This document shows, in pieces, positions 16,928-25,051 of a DNA stretch of 37,367 bases. The translations under genes and the position numbers were made by a program. Each line of letters starts with the position of its first letter. Positions within the stretch are counted from its first letter, which is position 1. Source of the stretch: Oscillospiraceae bacterium (lineage in GTDB: Bacteria > Bacillota > Clostridia > UMGS1810); contig JAJXRJ010000021.1 in assembly GCA_021629085.1 (NCBI GenBank), forward strand, positions 1 to 37,367, written 5' to 3'. Below the pieces are notes generated by a model. It ran no database searches and was not told where the DNA came from. It worked only from the letters and a program-made list of their open reading frames with translations.

Positions 16928-16951
16928 AAGGTTGTACACTCCTTTTTTTGC

Positions 16952-16982
16952 AAAAAAAAGGCAGCCAAGGCGGCTGCCTTTT
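16952..16982 (-). terminator. Rho-independent terminator after the ACT gene (asd-dap operon)
   Basis: A perfect 11-bp stem (16956-16966 with 16972-16982, 5-base loop) is followed on the minus strand by a run of eight T. It begins a few bases past the ACT gene stop codon and sits just before the SGNH gene ribosome site. Confidence 0.85.
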
Positions 16983-16985
16983 GAT

Positions 16986-17456
16986 TTACACGTCTGATTT
17001 GCCCTGAACCCGTCCTTCCAGCATCTTTTGCACAATGTCGGTGTGCGAATCTCCAATCAGCATGGAAATGGTTTCGTCCGACGCGGTGATGAGCTTGATG
17101 TCCGCGCCGCAGTCAAACAGCAAATCCAGCACCTCGCTTGCCAGCGTGGCAGAACTGATGCGCCCGCTGCCGCACACCGTCACCTTGGAGTTGCCTGAAT
17201 TGACGTCACAGGTGAGCGTTTTAAATTTTCCAATGGTTTCAATGACAGAAAGTACATCGGTTTCATCCACCGTAAAAGAAAGGCTGATGTTGTTTTTATA
17301 CGGCTGTGACAAAGAAATCATGTCAATATGAATGCGCTCTTTGGCAACGGCCGAAAAAATCCGGTGTATGAGATACGAGTCGTTGGCCAGGTTCCCCGCG
17401 GTGATGAGCGCCACGTTGTCGGTGACCGACACACCCGAAATTGCGCCGTAATCCAT
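16986..17456 (-). CDS. Free-standing tandem-ACT protein, aspartokinase-regulatory-domain-like
   Basis: A 156-residue protein made essentially of two ACT domains (about 1-75 and 80-150) resembling the C-terminal lysine/threonine-binding part of aspartate kinase, for instance FSAVAKERIHIDMISLSQP with NISLSFTVD. No kinase domain is present. It ends the lysine-riboswitch operon asd-dapA-dapB, so it may sense lysine or threonine and act on an aspartokinase encoded elsewhere (inference). I chose ATG 17456. The only good Shine-Dalgarno (GAAGGAGG) lies 26 bases upstream, but a perfect 6-bp hairpin between them (17464-17479) would bring it to about 10 bases. An in-frame GTG at 17483 overlaps the Shine-Dalgarno. 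Confidence 0.82.
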   Translation of the reverse strand: MDYGAISGVSVTDNVALITAGNLANDSYLIHRIFSAVAKERIHIDMISLSQPYKNNISLSFTVDETDVLSVIETIGKFKTLTCDVNSGNSKVTVCGSGRISSATLASEVLDLLFDCGADIKLITASDETISMLIGDSHTDIVQKMLEGRVQGKSDV

Positions 17457-17463
17457 CCGTTTT

Positions 17464-17487
17464 GGCGGCAGGCGCCGCCGCACCTCC
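17464..17487 (-). promoter_or_regulatory. Structured ribosome binding site: hairpin between Shine-Dalgarno and start codon
   Basis: Read on the minus strand: GGAGG (complement of 17483-17487), TGC, GGCGGC-GCCT-GCCGCC folding into a 6-bp GC stem, then AAAACGG and ATG. Folding removes 16 of the 26 bases and restores normal spacing to the ACT-protein start. Confidence 0.55.
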
Positions 17488-17554
17488 TTCTATATGTGGT
17501 GGGAAATTCCCTGAAACGGCCATCATACAGAAACGGCAGTTAGATCGGCATGTT

Positions 17555-18313
17555 TTATGCGTCTTGCATTAGGTCGGCCATGTCGTAAAGCCCTGCGCCC
17601 TTGCCCGCCAAAAATTTGGCGGCCTTGATGGCGCCCGCGGCAAACACCTCTTTGCTCATGGCCTTATGGGTAATTTCAATGATTTCGTCGCCGCCGGCAA
17701 ACAGCACCTCGTGCTCGCCCACAATGGTGCCGCCCCGCACCGCGTGCAGGCCGATTTCATTTTTGGCGCGCTTTTGCCGCACGCTGTGCCGGTCGTAAAC
17801 GTATTCCGGCTTGTTTGTCAGCACCTTTGCAATTTCGTCTGCAATCATAAGCGCAGTGCCGCTCGGCGCGTCGATTTTCTGGTTGTGATGCTTTTCAATA
17901 ATTTCGATATCAAATGTGTCTTCTAACACCGCCGCCGCTTTTTTCACCAGGTTGATGAGCAGATTGACGCCCAGCGACATGTTGGCGCTTTTGAAGATGG
18001 GGATTTCTTTAGCCGCAGCGTGGATCTCGCGCACCTGTTCTTCCGAAAGGCCGGTGGTTGCCAAAACCAGCGCCACATGGTTTTGTTTGCCGTAGGCAAG
18101 CAGGCCGGGGAGCATGTCGGGATGGGAAAAGTCAATCACCACATCCGCCTTGCACAAGCATTCGTCCGGGTGCTTTACCACGGGGAAATCGTGCATTTTT
18201 GTGTCGTAGGGGTCAATGCCGCACACCGTTTGCAGGGCGCCGTCCTGCGCGGCAAGGCGCGCCACCACCTGCCCCATTTTCCCGCCGCAGCCGCTGATTA
18301 CAAGATTGATCAT
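17555..18313 (-). CDS. dapB: 4-hydroxy-tetrahydrodipicolinate reductase
   Basis: DapB reduces 4-hydroxy-tetrahydrodipicolinate with NAD(P)H to tetrahydrodipicolinate, the second step specific to lysine/diaminopimelate synthesis. The 252 residues contain the Rossmann loop VISGCGGKMGQVVARL (about 4-19), the catalytic EIIEKHHNQKIDAPSGTAL signature with the His-His pair, and GLHAVRGGTIVGEHEVLFAG near the C terminus. It follows dapA by 25 bases in the operon and has AAAGGAAT before its ATG. The length is slightly short of the E. coli enzyme (273) but normal for Clostridia. Confidence 0.96.
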   Translation of the reverse strand: MINLVISGCGGKMGQVVARLAAQDGALQTVCGIDPYDTKMHDFPVVKHPDECLCKADVVIDFSHPDMLPGLLAYGKQNHVALVLATTGLSEEQVREIHAAAKEIPIFKSANMSLGVNLLINLVKKAAAVLEDTFDIEIIEKHHNQKIDAPSGTALMIADEIAKVLTNKPEYVYDRHSVRQKRAKNEIGLHAVRGGTIVGEHEVLFAGGDEIIEITHKAMSKEVFAAGAIKAAKFLAGKGAGLYDMADLMQDA

Positions 18314-18338
18314 TTGTAAAAATTCCTTTCAAAACAAA

Positions 18339-19220
18339 TTAAAGCAAGCCATAGTTTGCCAGGGCAGTTTTTAAGGTTTCGAGGTTTTTTTGCTCCATAT
18401 CCACCAAGGGCAGGCGCAAATTGCCCACCTGCATGCCCATCAGATTGAGCGCGGTTTTTACCGGGATGGGATTGACCTCGCAAAACAGCGCGTCTATCAG
18501 CTCCATAGCTTGTAACTGCAGCTTGCACGCGGTTTTGACGTCGCCTGCAAAATAGGCCGCCGTGATATCGTGCGTCTGTTTTGGCGCCACGTTTGCCAAA
18601 ACCGAGATGACCCCCTTGCCGCCCAGCGACAGGATGGGCACAATCATATCGTCGTTGCCCGAATAGATGTCGATATCCGGGCACAGCCGCGCCATATTTG
18701 CCGCCTGTACGATGTTGCCGCTCGCTTCTTTGATGGCGGTGATGTTTTCAATTTTAGCAAGCTCCACAAGCGTTTGGGGCGTGATGTTCAGCCCCGTGCG
18801 GGAGGGGACATTGTAGAGGATGAGCGGGATGTGAACTGCGTCTGCAATGGCGCCAAAATGCGCCACAAGCCCCTTTTGCGTGGTTTTGTTGTAATAGGGG
18901 GTGACCACCAGAAGCGCATCCACACCCACCGATTCCGCATACTGTGAAAGCTTCACGCCGTGCGGCGTGTCGTTGCTGCCCGTGCCTGCAATCACCGGCA
19001 CCCGGCCCGCCACTTTGTCCACCGCAAACTTGATGGCCGCACAGTGCTCCTCGTCGGGCATGGTGGCCGATTCGCCGGTGGTGCCGCAGATGATGATGGC
19101 GTCGGTGGAATTTGCAATTTGGAACTCGATGAGCGACCCTAGTGTGTCAAAGTCAATTCCATCTTTGGTAAACGGGGTTACAATGGCAACGCCCGAACCA
19201 GTAAATACCGGCTTGCTCAT
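18339..19220 (-). CDS. dapA: 4-hydroxy-tetrahydrodipicolinate synthase
   Basis: DapA condenses pyruvate with aspartate semialdehyde, the committed step to diaminopimelate and lysine. This class I TIM-barrel aldolase of 293 residues has IICGTTGESATM near residue 43, VVTPYYNKTTQKG with the proton-relay Tyr, NVPSRTGLN, and the Schiff-base lysine in ITAIKEASGN (about residue 161). It ends with the usual helical C-terminal domain. It follows asd by 25 bases, sharing the riboswitch-controlled transcript. The start has AAGGAGG upstream. Confidence 0.97.
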   Translation of the reverse strand: MSKPVFTGSGVAIVTPFTKDGIDFDTLGSLIEFQIANSTDAIIICGTTGESATMPDEEHCAAIKFAVDKVAGRVPVIAGTGSNDTPHGVKLSQYAESVGVDALLVVTPYYNKTTQKGLVAHFGAIADAVHIPLILYNVPSRTGLNITPQTLVELAKIENITAIKEASGNIVQAANMARLCPDIDIYSGNDDMIVPILSLGGKGVISVLANVAPKQTHDITAAYFAGDVKTACKLQLQAMELIDALFCEVNPIPVKTALNLMGMQVGNLRLPLVDMEQKNLETLKTALANYGLL

Positions 19221-19245
19221 AAAAACTCCTCCTTAAAATGAGATT

Positions 19246-20247
19246 CTATCTGCCTTCCCACTGTTCAATCAGTTTTTGCGCAATCTGCACCGCGTTTGCG
19301 GCCGCGCCTTTGCGGATGTTGTCTGCCACCACCCACAAATTGACGCCGGATTCCACGCTCTCATCGCGCCGGATGCGGCCCACATAGGTTTCGTTGGTGC
19401 CCGCGGCGGTAATGGCCATGGGGTACACGTTGTTTGCCGGGTCGTCCTGGACGACAAGGCCGGGCGCGTTTTTGAGCGTCTCTTTTAATTCTTCCAAATC
19501 AAACGGGTTGTAAAATTCCACATTGATGGATTCGCTGTGGCTGTGGAACACCGGCACGCGCACGGTGGTTGCAGTAATTTTGATGCCGTCGTCGTGCAGG
19601 ATTTTGCGCGTTTCATTGACCATTTTCATCTCTTCTTTGGTGTAGCCGTTGTCAAGGAATACGTCGATGTGCGGCAGGCAGTTTCCCGCAATGGGGTGCG
19701 GGAATTTTTTGGGCGCTTCGCCCTTTAAGCCGTTTTCCAAATCCTGATATCCCAAAAGCCCGGCGCCCGACACCGCCTGATAGGTGGAATACACCACGCG
19801 TTTGATTTTATATTTGTCGTGCAGAGGCTTTAAGGCCACCATGGCCTGGATGGTGGAGCAGTTGGGGTTTGCAATGATTCCCTTTTGCAGCTTGATGTCC
19901 TCTGGATTGACCTCGGGCACCACCAGCGGCACTTCAGGGTCCATGCGCCATGCACTGGAGTTGTCAATCACTACGCAGCCGTGCGCCGCTGCAATGGGCG
20001 CAAACTGCTTGCTGGTGTCGCCGCCCGCGGAAAACAGCGCAATGTCGATGGGCCGGTCAAACGACGACTCGGTGAGCTCCTCGACTGTGTATTCCTTTCC
20101 CATAAAGGTGATTTTTGTGCCGGCGGAACGTTTGGAGGAAAACAGGTAGTAGTTTTCCACCGGGAGCTTTAGCTCTTCCAGCACTTTTAAAAAGGTTCTC
20201 CCAACCATGCCAGTTGCGCCGACCACAGCGATATTGTACGTTTTCAT
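19246..20247 (-). CDS. asd: Aspartate-semialdehyde dehydrogenase
   Basis: Asd reduces aspartyl phosphate with NADPH to aspartate semialdehyde, the branch point for lysine/DAP and for threonine and methionine. The 333 residues start with the NADP-binding YNIAVVGATGMVGRTF. The catalytic cysteine is in IANPNCSTIQ, and the substrate-binding histidine and arginine occur in the later RVPVFHSHSESIN block. It is the first gene after the lysine riboswitch. Of three closely spaced Met codons I prefer 20247, about 10 bases after AAAGGG. The associated aspartokinase catalytic gene is not in this operon. Confidence 0.96.
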   Translation of the reverse strand: MKTYNIAVVGATGMVGRTFLKVLEELKLPVENYYLFSSKRSAGTKITFMGKEYTVEELTESSFDRPIDIALFSAGGDTSKQFAPIAAAHGCVVIDNSSAWRMDPEVPLVVPEVNPEDIKLQKGIIANPNCSTIQAMVALKPLHDKYKIKRVVYSTYQAVSGAGLLGYQDLENGLKGEAPKKFPHPIAGNCLPHIDVFLDNGYTKEEMKMVNETRKILHDDGIKITATTVRVPVFHSHSESINVEFYNPFDLEELKETLKNAPGLVVQDDPANNVYPMAITAAGTNETYVGRIRRDESVESGVNLWVVADNIRKGAAANAVQIAQKLIEQWEGR

Positions 20248-20274
20248 GTTCATCATTCCCTTTCATTGTGACAT

Positions 20275-20304
20275 AAAAAAAGACGGGCTAATGGAAAGCC
20301 GTCC
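20275..20304 (-). terminator. Riboswitch expression-platform terminator
   Basis: On the minus strand GGACGGCT pairs with AGCCCGTC (complements of 20297-20304 and 20282-20289, one bulge), with a 7-base loop. It is followed by seven T, ending about 28 bases before the asd start. It would form when lysine is bound and stop transcription ahead of asd. Confidence 0.82.
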
Positions 20305-20345
20305 GCGGTTCGCACACAAGATAAAATTTGAATATGTATGCGGGC

Positions 20346-20520
20346 AGACAGCGCAACACTTGTGCTTTTTTGCAAAAGTGACAGTAACACGGCTGTTTGC
20401 CGTGTCCCCAGACGCAGCCGGTGCAGGACCAGACACATCTTCGGCGTTTTTACCTTTTCCGTCGCTTCCTAAAACCCTGCGTTCTCCACGCCGGTACTCT
20501 TTAAAAACGCGCCTCTGTCT
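20346..20520 (-). promoter_or_regulatory. Lysine riboswitch (L-box) controlling asd-dapA-dapB-ACT
   Basis: Read on the minus strand, the leader contains the L-box conserved core in order: P1 strand AGACAG with AGAGGCGCG, AAAGAGTA, GGAA followed by GCGACGGAAAAGG, AACGCCGAAG, GGTCCTGC, then ACTGTCA, GCGC and the closing CTGTCT pairing back to AGACAG (20515-20520 with 20346-20351). Size and element order match the lysine aptamer. It lies between a sigma-A promoter and a terminator before asd, so lysine should turn the operon off by premature termination. This fills most of the 398-base gap between asd and the SpoIID-like gene. Confidence 0.9.
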
Positions 20521-20531
20521 TGATTGATATT

Positions 20532-20560
20532 ATCATATCACCAACTGATTGGAAAGTCAA
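20532..20560 (-). promoter_or_regulatory. Sigma-A promoter of the asd-dap operon
   Basis: On the minus strand TTGACT (complement of 20555-20560), a 17-base spacer, TATGAT (complement of 20532-20537). The predicted start is a few bases before the riboswitch P1 helix. Confidence 0.87.
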
Positions 20561-20587
20561 CATTTTATTACAAATATTTAAAAATAC

Positions 20588-20623
20588 TTGACTTTGCCGC
20601 CGCGTTCCCGTATCCTATATAAT
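20588..20623 (+). promoter_or_regulatory. Probable promoter of the SpoIID-like gene
   Basis: TTGACT at 20588-20593 with TATCCT 17 bases later (20611-20616); a better TATAAT at 20618-20623 is too far (24 bases). It is divergent from the dap promoter, with about 30 bases between them. A sporulation sigma factor is also possible. Confidence 0.45.
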
Positions 20624-20654
20624 ATATATTATTTTAAACGTAAAGGTGTTACAT

Positions 20655-21884
20655 ATGAAAAAACGAATATTTGTGCGCATTTTGGCGCTCATCCTGACGG
20701 CTTTTCTGACGGCCCCTATGGTATCCTATGCACAGGGGGGCGAATATGAAACCATCAAAGTGGGATTGTTTTATGGAAGCACACAAAAACAGGCGGTGAC
20801 GCTTGCCTGTCCGGCTGGGTTTACCATCGGTTTTTTGGAAGACGGCGTGTTTTCAGAAGTTTCCGGCCTTATAGAAACGGAGATCCGGGTGGTGGCAAAT
20901 CCCGACGGCACGGTGGTGATTGACGGCATTTTTGCAAACGATACGGGTCGGCCGCTTGCGGTGTATCCCGCCGCCGGCAACCTCACAGTAGACGGCACGG
21001 AATATCGCGGTGCGATTGAATTTTTGTGGAAAAACGGCGCGCTTACAGTGATCAACAATGTCAACCTCGACCAGTATCTCTATTCCGTGCTGGGCGCGGA
21101 GATGAGCCCGTCGTGGCACATTGAGGCGTTAAAGGCGCAGGCCATCTGTGCCCGCACCTATGCGGCAAACAACTGGAACAAGCATGCATCCGACGGCTTT
21201 AGCCTGTGCACCACCACCCACTGCCAGGTGTACAACGGCGTAAAGGGGGAGGCGGATTCCACCCGCCGCGCATCGGATGAAACCAGCGGGCAGATGGTAA
21301 AATATGAAGGCGAGAACGCGCAGGTGTTTTTCTTTGCCTCCAGCGGCGGCACCACTGCCAACGTCAAATACGTGTGGGGCAGCGAATATCCGTACCTTTC
21401 CGGGGTGGACGACCCCTATGAAGACCCGGCAACCGCCTCTTATGCCACCTGGACCGAAACGCTCACCGCGGAAGAAACCCGCCAAAAGCTTGCTGCAAGC
21501 GGCGTTGATATCGGCGCGGTAAAAGACGTTGCGGTGACGGGCATAGACGGCGAAACGGTGTATGAGGTGACCATCACCGGCGAAACCGGCACGCATGTGT
21601 TAAAAAATGAAAAGGTGCGCACCTTTTTTGGGCTGCGCAGCCAAAACTACAAGCTGGTGCCGCAAATTGGCGGCAGTGTGGTGGCCAATTGGGATTTGGT
21701 GCGGAGAATGGCCATGGGCGAGAGCATTTCGTCGCTGTTTGGCACCGGAACCTATGTGTTTTCCGGCAAGGGCTGGGGGCACCGGGTGGGCATGAGCCAG
21801 TGCGGCGCAAAAGGCATGGCAGAGCATGGATTTAATGCACAGCAGATTTTAGAGCACTACTTCCCCGGCGCGTATGTGGAATGA
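20655..21884 (+). CDS. SpoIID/LytB domain secreted protein
   Basis: An exported peptidoglycan-acting protein of 409 residues. SpoIID is a lytic transglycosylase that degrades septal wall during forespore engulfment; this may be SpoIID itself or a vegetative LytB-type paralogue. A signal peptide spans about 1-27 (hydrophobic core ILALILTAFLTAPM, cleavage near SYA-QG). The catalytic region has LDQYLYSVLGAEMSP followed by EALKAQAICARTYA, with the key Glu in GAEM. FFASSGGTTANVKYVWGSEYPYL and the closing GWGHRVGMSQCGAKGMAEHG complete the domain. ATG 20655 follows AAAGGTG. It starts the run leading to queA (26-base gap). Confidence 0.87.
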   Translation: MKKRIFVRILALILTAFLTAPMVSYAQGGEYETIKVGLFYGSTQKQAVTLACPAGFTIGFLEDGVFSEVSGLIETEIRVVANPDGTVVIDGIFANDTGRPLAVYPAAGNLTVDGTEYRGAIEFLWKNGALTVINNVNLDQYLYSVLGAEMSPSWHIEALKAQAICARTYAANNWNKHASDGFSLCTTTHCQVYNGVKGEADSTRRASDETSGQMVKYEGENAQVFFFASSGGTTANVKYVWGSEYPYLSGVDDPYEDPATASYATWTETLTAEETRQKLAASGVDIGAVKDVAVTGIDGETVYEVTITGETGTHVLKNEKVRTFFGLRSQNYKLVPQIGGSVVANWDLVRRMAMGESISSLFGTGTYVFSGKGWGHRVGMSQCGAKGMAEHGFNAQQILEHYFPGAYVE

Positions 21885-21910
21885 AACACGGATTATAATG
21901 AGGGGCTTTT

Positions 21911-22936
21911 ATGAAAACCAGTGATTTTTATTACGACCTGCCAAAAGAACTCATTGCGCAGGACCCGCTTGAAAAACGCGACCAGTCCCGGCTGATGGTG
22001 CTCAATAAAGGGACGGGGGAGCTTTCCCACCGCGTGTTTTCAGAGATCAAGGACTATTTAAAGAAAGGCGATTGCCTGGTTTTAAACAACACGCGCGTCA
22101 TCCCCGCAAGGCTTTGGGGGGAAAAGGTGCCCACCGGCGCAAAAATTGAGTTTTTGTTGTTAAAAAAACTGCAAAAAGACGTGTGGGAGGTCATTTTAAG
22201 GCCGGGGAAAAAAGCGCTGCCCGGCACCAGGGTGTCGTTTGGCGGCGGGAAGCTCACGGCGGAAATTTTGGATGTGGCGCCCGGCGGCGCGCGGCAGGTG
22301 CGCTTCTTTTATGACGGGCTGTTTGAAACTGTTTTGGACGAGCTGGGGCAAATGCCGCTGCCGCCCTATATCACGCATACGCTGCAGGACAAAGACCGCT
22401 ATAACACCGTGTATGCCAAAGTAAAGGGCTCGGCGGCCGCACCTACGGCGGGTCTGCATTTCACCCAGGCGCTTTTGGATGAAATCTCAGGCATGGGTGT
22501 AACGATTGTGTATATCACCCTGCATGTGGGGCTGGGCACCTTCCGCCCGGTCAAGGTGGAGGATGTCACACAGCACCAGATGCATTCGGAATACTTTGAG
22601 ATAGGCCAGGCATCTGCGGATGCGATTAACGCGGCGCGGGCAAACGGCGGCCGCATCATTTCAGTGGGCACAACGTCCACCCGGGTGCTGGAAACTGTGG
22701 CGGATGCGGACGGTGTGGTGCATCCCAAGTCCGGCGAAACAGATATTTTTATCTATCCGCCCTATCGGTTCAAGGCGGTGGATGCGCTCATCACCAATTT
22801 CCACCTGCCTGAATCCACGCTGTTAATGCTGGTGAGCGCGCTTGCCGGCAAGGACCATATTTTTCACGCCTACCGCGAAGCAGTGGCGAAAAAATACCGC
22901 TTTTTCAGTTTTGGCGACGCGATGTTGATTTATTAA
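21911..22936 (+). CDS. queA: S-adenosylmethionine:tRNA ribosyltransferase-isomerase
   Basis: QueA transfers and rearranges the ribosyl part of SAM onto preQ1 at tRNA position 34, giving epoxyqueuosine. The 341 residues match the family. It shows FYYDLPKELIAQDPLEKRDQ at the N terminus, LVLNNTRVIPARLWG, the central PLPPYI motif, AAPTAGLHFT, ITLHVGLGTFRPV and, near the end, TNFHLPESTLLMLVSA. It sits upstream of tgt, which inserts preQ1 at the same position, with one unrelated secreted-protein gene between them. The strain therefore makes queuosine; preQ1 synthesis or uptake genes are outside the window. Confidence 0.97.
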   Translation: MKTSDFYYDLPKELIAQDPLEKRDQSRLMVLNKGTGELSHRVFSEIKDYLKKGDCLVLNNTRVIPARLWGEKVPTGAKIEFLLLKKLQKDVWEVILRPGKKALPGTRVSFGGGKLTAEILDVAPGGARQVRFFYDGLFETVLDELGQMPLPPYITHTLQDKDRYNTVYAKVKGSAAAPTAGLHFTQALLDEISGMGVTIVYITLHVGLGTFRPVKVEDVTQHQMHSEYFEIGQASADAINAARANGGRIISVGTTSTRVLETVADADGVVHPKSGETDIFIYPPYRFKAVDALITNFHLPESTLLMLVSALAGKDHIFHAYREAVAKKYRFFSFGDAMLIY

Positions 22937-22972
22937 ATGATAGGAACTATGGGTTTTAATGGAGGAATTTTT

Positions 22973-23866
22973 ATGAAACGATGGATTGCGGCATTGATTG
23001 CCGTTTGCCTGCTCTGCCCGGCTGCAGTGTTTGCGCAAGATAGCGGCGTGCGCGTGACGTTAAACGGCGCCGATTTGTCATTTGACGTGCCGCCTGTTTT
23101 GGAAAACGGGCGCACACTGGTGCCGCTGCGTGCCATTTTTGAAGCGCTGGGCGCGGACGTATATTGGATAGAGGAAACAGAAACGGTGGTTGCAGTTAAA
23201 AACGACCGCAAGGTGATTTTATCGCTGGGGGACGTTTTGCTCTACCGGCTGACCATCCCGGAAGGGGCGGATGTGCCCACGGTAGCATATCACATTTCCA
23301 CCGCGCCGTTTGTGATGCTGGACGTGCCCGCAAAAGAGATAGACGGCCGGACGCTCGTGCCGCTGCGGGCGGTGAGCGACGCGCTGGGGGCGGAAGTGGA
23401 ATGGGACGAGGCGGCACAGGCCGTGTACCTTACCTGTACAGAGGAGGATTTGGCGGATACAAACCGCGACAAGGGCTTTTTTGACACCTTTTGCGCAATG
23501 ATGGAATTTGGAATCGCCGCAGAGGAAAACCCGGTAATGCTTGCCGGCACCGACTATGAACCGGTGCTGCTCACTGCTGATTTTGTGTCCTGTACCGTTT
23601 CAGACAGTGAGGACACGCCAGATGCAAAGGTGTTCACCTTTGTCATCACCGAAGAGGGCAGGCAAAAATTGGCGGCGGCAACAGAGGCGGCGGCGCAAAA
23701 GCCCGCCGGGAAAAACGGGTTGTACCTGTTTTTGCGCGGCCAGGTGGTGGCGGCGTTCCCCGTTTACGAGGTGTTGGACACCAACCAGATCCACGCACAG
23801 CTTTCCGGGTTGGACGAACAGCGGGCAGCGCTGATTGTGTCCGCGATTTCAGGCGGGGCCCAGTGA
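22973..23866 (+). CDS. Secreted protein with copper-amine-oxidase N-terminal-like repeats
   Basis: A 297-residue exported protein with a signal peptide (about 1-23, cleavage near VFA-QD). Two repeats of the copper amine oxidase N-like domain follow: NGRTLVPLRAIFEALGADVYW (about 55-75) and DGRTLVPLRAVSDALGAEVEW (about 125-145). Despite the name, no amine oxidase catalytic part is present; in Clostridia such domains occur in many cell-wall proteins. The C-terminal 150 residues contain no domain I recognise. ATG 22973 follows GGAGG. It is inserted between queA and tgt with short gaps, so it is co-transcribed without an evident link to queuosine. Confidence 0.78.
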   Translation: MKRWIAALIAVCLLCPAAVFAQDSGVRVTLNGADLSFDVPPVLENGRTLVPLRAIFEALGADVYWIEETETVVAVKNDRKVILSLGDVLLYRLTIPEGADVPTVAYHISTAPFVMLDVPAKEIDGRTLVPLRAVSDALGAEVEWDEAAQAVYLTCTEEDLADTNRDKGFFDTFCAMMEFGIAAEENPVMLAGTDYEPVLLTADFVSCTVSDSEDTPDAKVFTFVITEEGRQKLAAATEAAAQKPAGKNGLYLFLRGQVVAAFPVYEVLDTNQIHAQLSGLDEQRAALIVSAISGGAQ

Positions 23867-23891
23867 CAGCGCGGAAGGGGAGCATCATTTT

Positions 23892-25022
23892 ATGTGGGAA
23901 CTGTTAACAACCGAGGGCAGGGCCCGGCGCGGGAGGTTTACCACCGTGCACGGCGTAATCGAAACCCCGGTGTTTATGAATGTGGGCACGCTGGGCGCCA
24001 TCAAGGGCGCGGTGTCCACCATGGATTTATATGAGATCGGCTGCCAGGTGGAGCTGTCCAACACCTATCATTTGCATGTGCGCCCCGGCGACGATGTGGT
24101 GCGCGACCTTGGCGGGCTGCACAAGTTTATCAACTGGCAAAAACCCATCCTCACCGACAGCGGCGGGTTTCAGGTGTTTTCGCTTGCATCGCTTCGCAAA
24201 ATCCGCGAAGAAGGGGTATATTTTGCCTCTCACATTGACGGGCGCAAGCTGTTTATGGGGCCGGAGGAGAGCATGCGAATCCAGTCCAACCTCGCCTCCA
24301 CCATTGCCATGGCGTTTGACGAGTGTGTGGCGCTGCCGGCCAAATACGACTATGCCAGGCAGTCGGCGGCGCGCACCGTGCGTTGGCTTGCGCGGTGCAA
24401 AGACGAAATCAAACGGCAAAACGCCGCCGCGGACGCCATCAACCCGCACCAATTGCTGTTTGGCATCAACCAGGGCGCAACCTTTTCTGACCTGCGCATT
24501 GAAAATATGAAGGAAATTGCAAAACTTGACTTGGACGGCTATGCCATCGGCGGGCTTTCGGTGGGCGAGCCGGAGCAGGAAATGTACCGGGTGTTAGACG
24601 ATGTGATGCCCTATGCGCCGGAGGACCGGCCCCGCTATTTGATGGGGGTGGGCACGCCGGTCAATATTTTGGAGGCTGTGGACCGCGGCGTGGACTTTTT
24701 CGATTGCGTAATTGCGGCCAGAAACGCGCGCCACGCCAATTTATTTACCCAGCATGGGACAATGAACCTCAACAATGCAAAATACGAGCGCGACCCGCTG
24801 CCCATTGACCCGGACTGCGGCTGCCCGGCCTGCAGGCACTATTCGCGCGCTTATATCCGGCACCTGTTTAAGGCCAAGGAGCTTTTGGCACTCCGCTTGT
24901 GCGTACTGCACAATCTTTATTTTTACAACCATTTGATGGAAGAAATCCGCTCTGCGTTAGAAGATGGGCGGTTTGCACAGTATAAAGCGGAAAAAACCGC
25001 CGTGTTTCAAAGGCGATTGTGA
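23892..25022 (+). CDS. tgt: Queuine/preQ1 tRNA-ribosyltransferase
   Basis: Tgt exchanges guanine-34 for preQ1 in tRNAs with GUN anticodons. The 376 residues match the family. LTDSGGFQVFSL carries the general Asp, YAIGGLSVGEPE binds the base, DFFDCVIAARNARHANLF includes the nucleophile Asp and the tRNA-contacting arginines, and the zinc site is CGCPACRHYSRAYIRHLF. The usual Pro-Thr or Pro-Ser before the RNAR motif is Ala-Ala here, a modest departure. ATG 23892 was chosen because GGAAGGGGAG lies upstream; extension to 23835 would overlap the preceding gene. It ends the queA-tgt run; pyrG follows on its own promoter. Confidence 0.96.
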   Translation: MWELLTTEGRARRGRFTTVHGVIETPVFMNVGTLGAIKGAVSTMDLYEIGCQVELSNTYHLHVRPGDDVVRDLGGLHKFINWQKPILTDSGGFQVFSLASLRKIREEGVYFASHIDGRKLFMGPEESMRIQSNLASTIAMAFDECVALPAKYDYARQSAARTVRWLARCKDEIKRQNAAADAINPHQLLFGINQGATFSDLRIENMKEIAKLDLDGYAIGGLSVGEPEQEMYRVLDDVMPYAPEDRPRYLMGVGTPVNILEAVDRGVDFFDCVIAARNARHANLFTQHGTMNLNNAKYERDPLPIDPDCGCPACRHYSRAYIRHLFKAKELLALRLCVLHNLYFYNHLMEEIRSALEDGRFAQYKAEKTAVFQRRL

Positions 25023-25051
25023 CAAAATTTTTGGTTTTGCGGCATTTTCCC

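Noticed and set aside
23835..23891. N-terminal 19-residue extension of Tgt
   Set aside because: It overlaps the upstream coding end and lacks a ribosome site; ATG 23892 has GGAAGGGGAG and begins at the usual family position.
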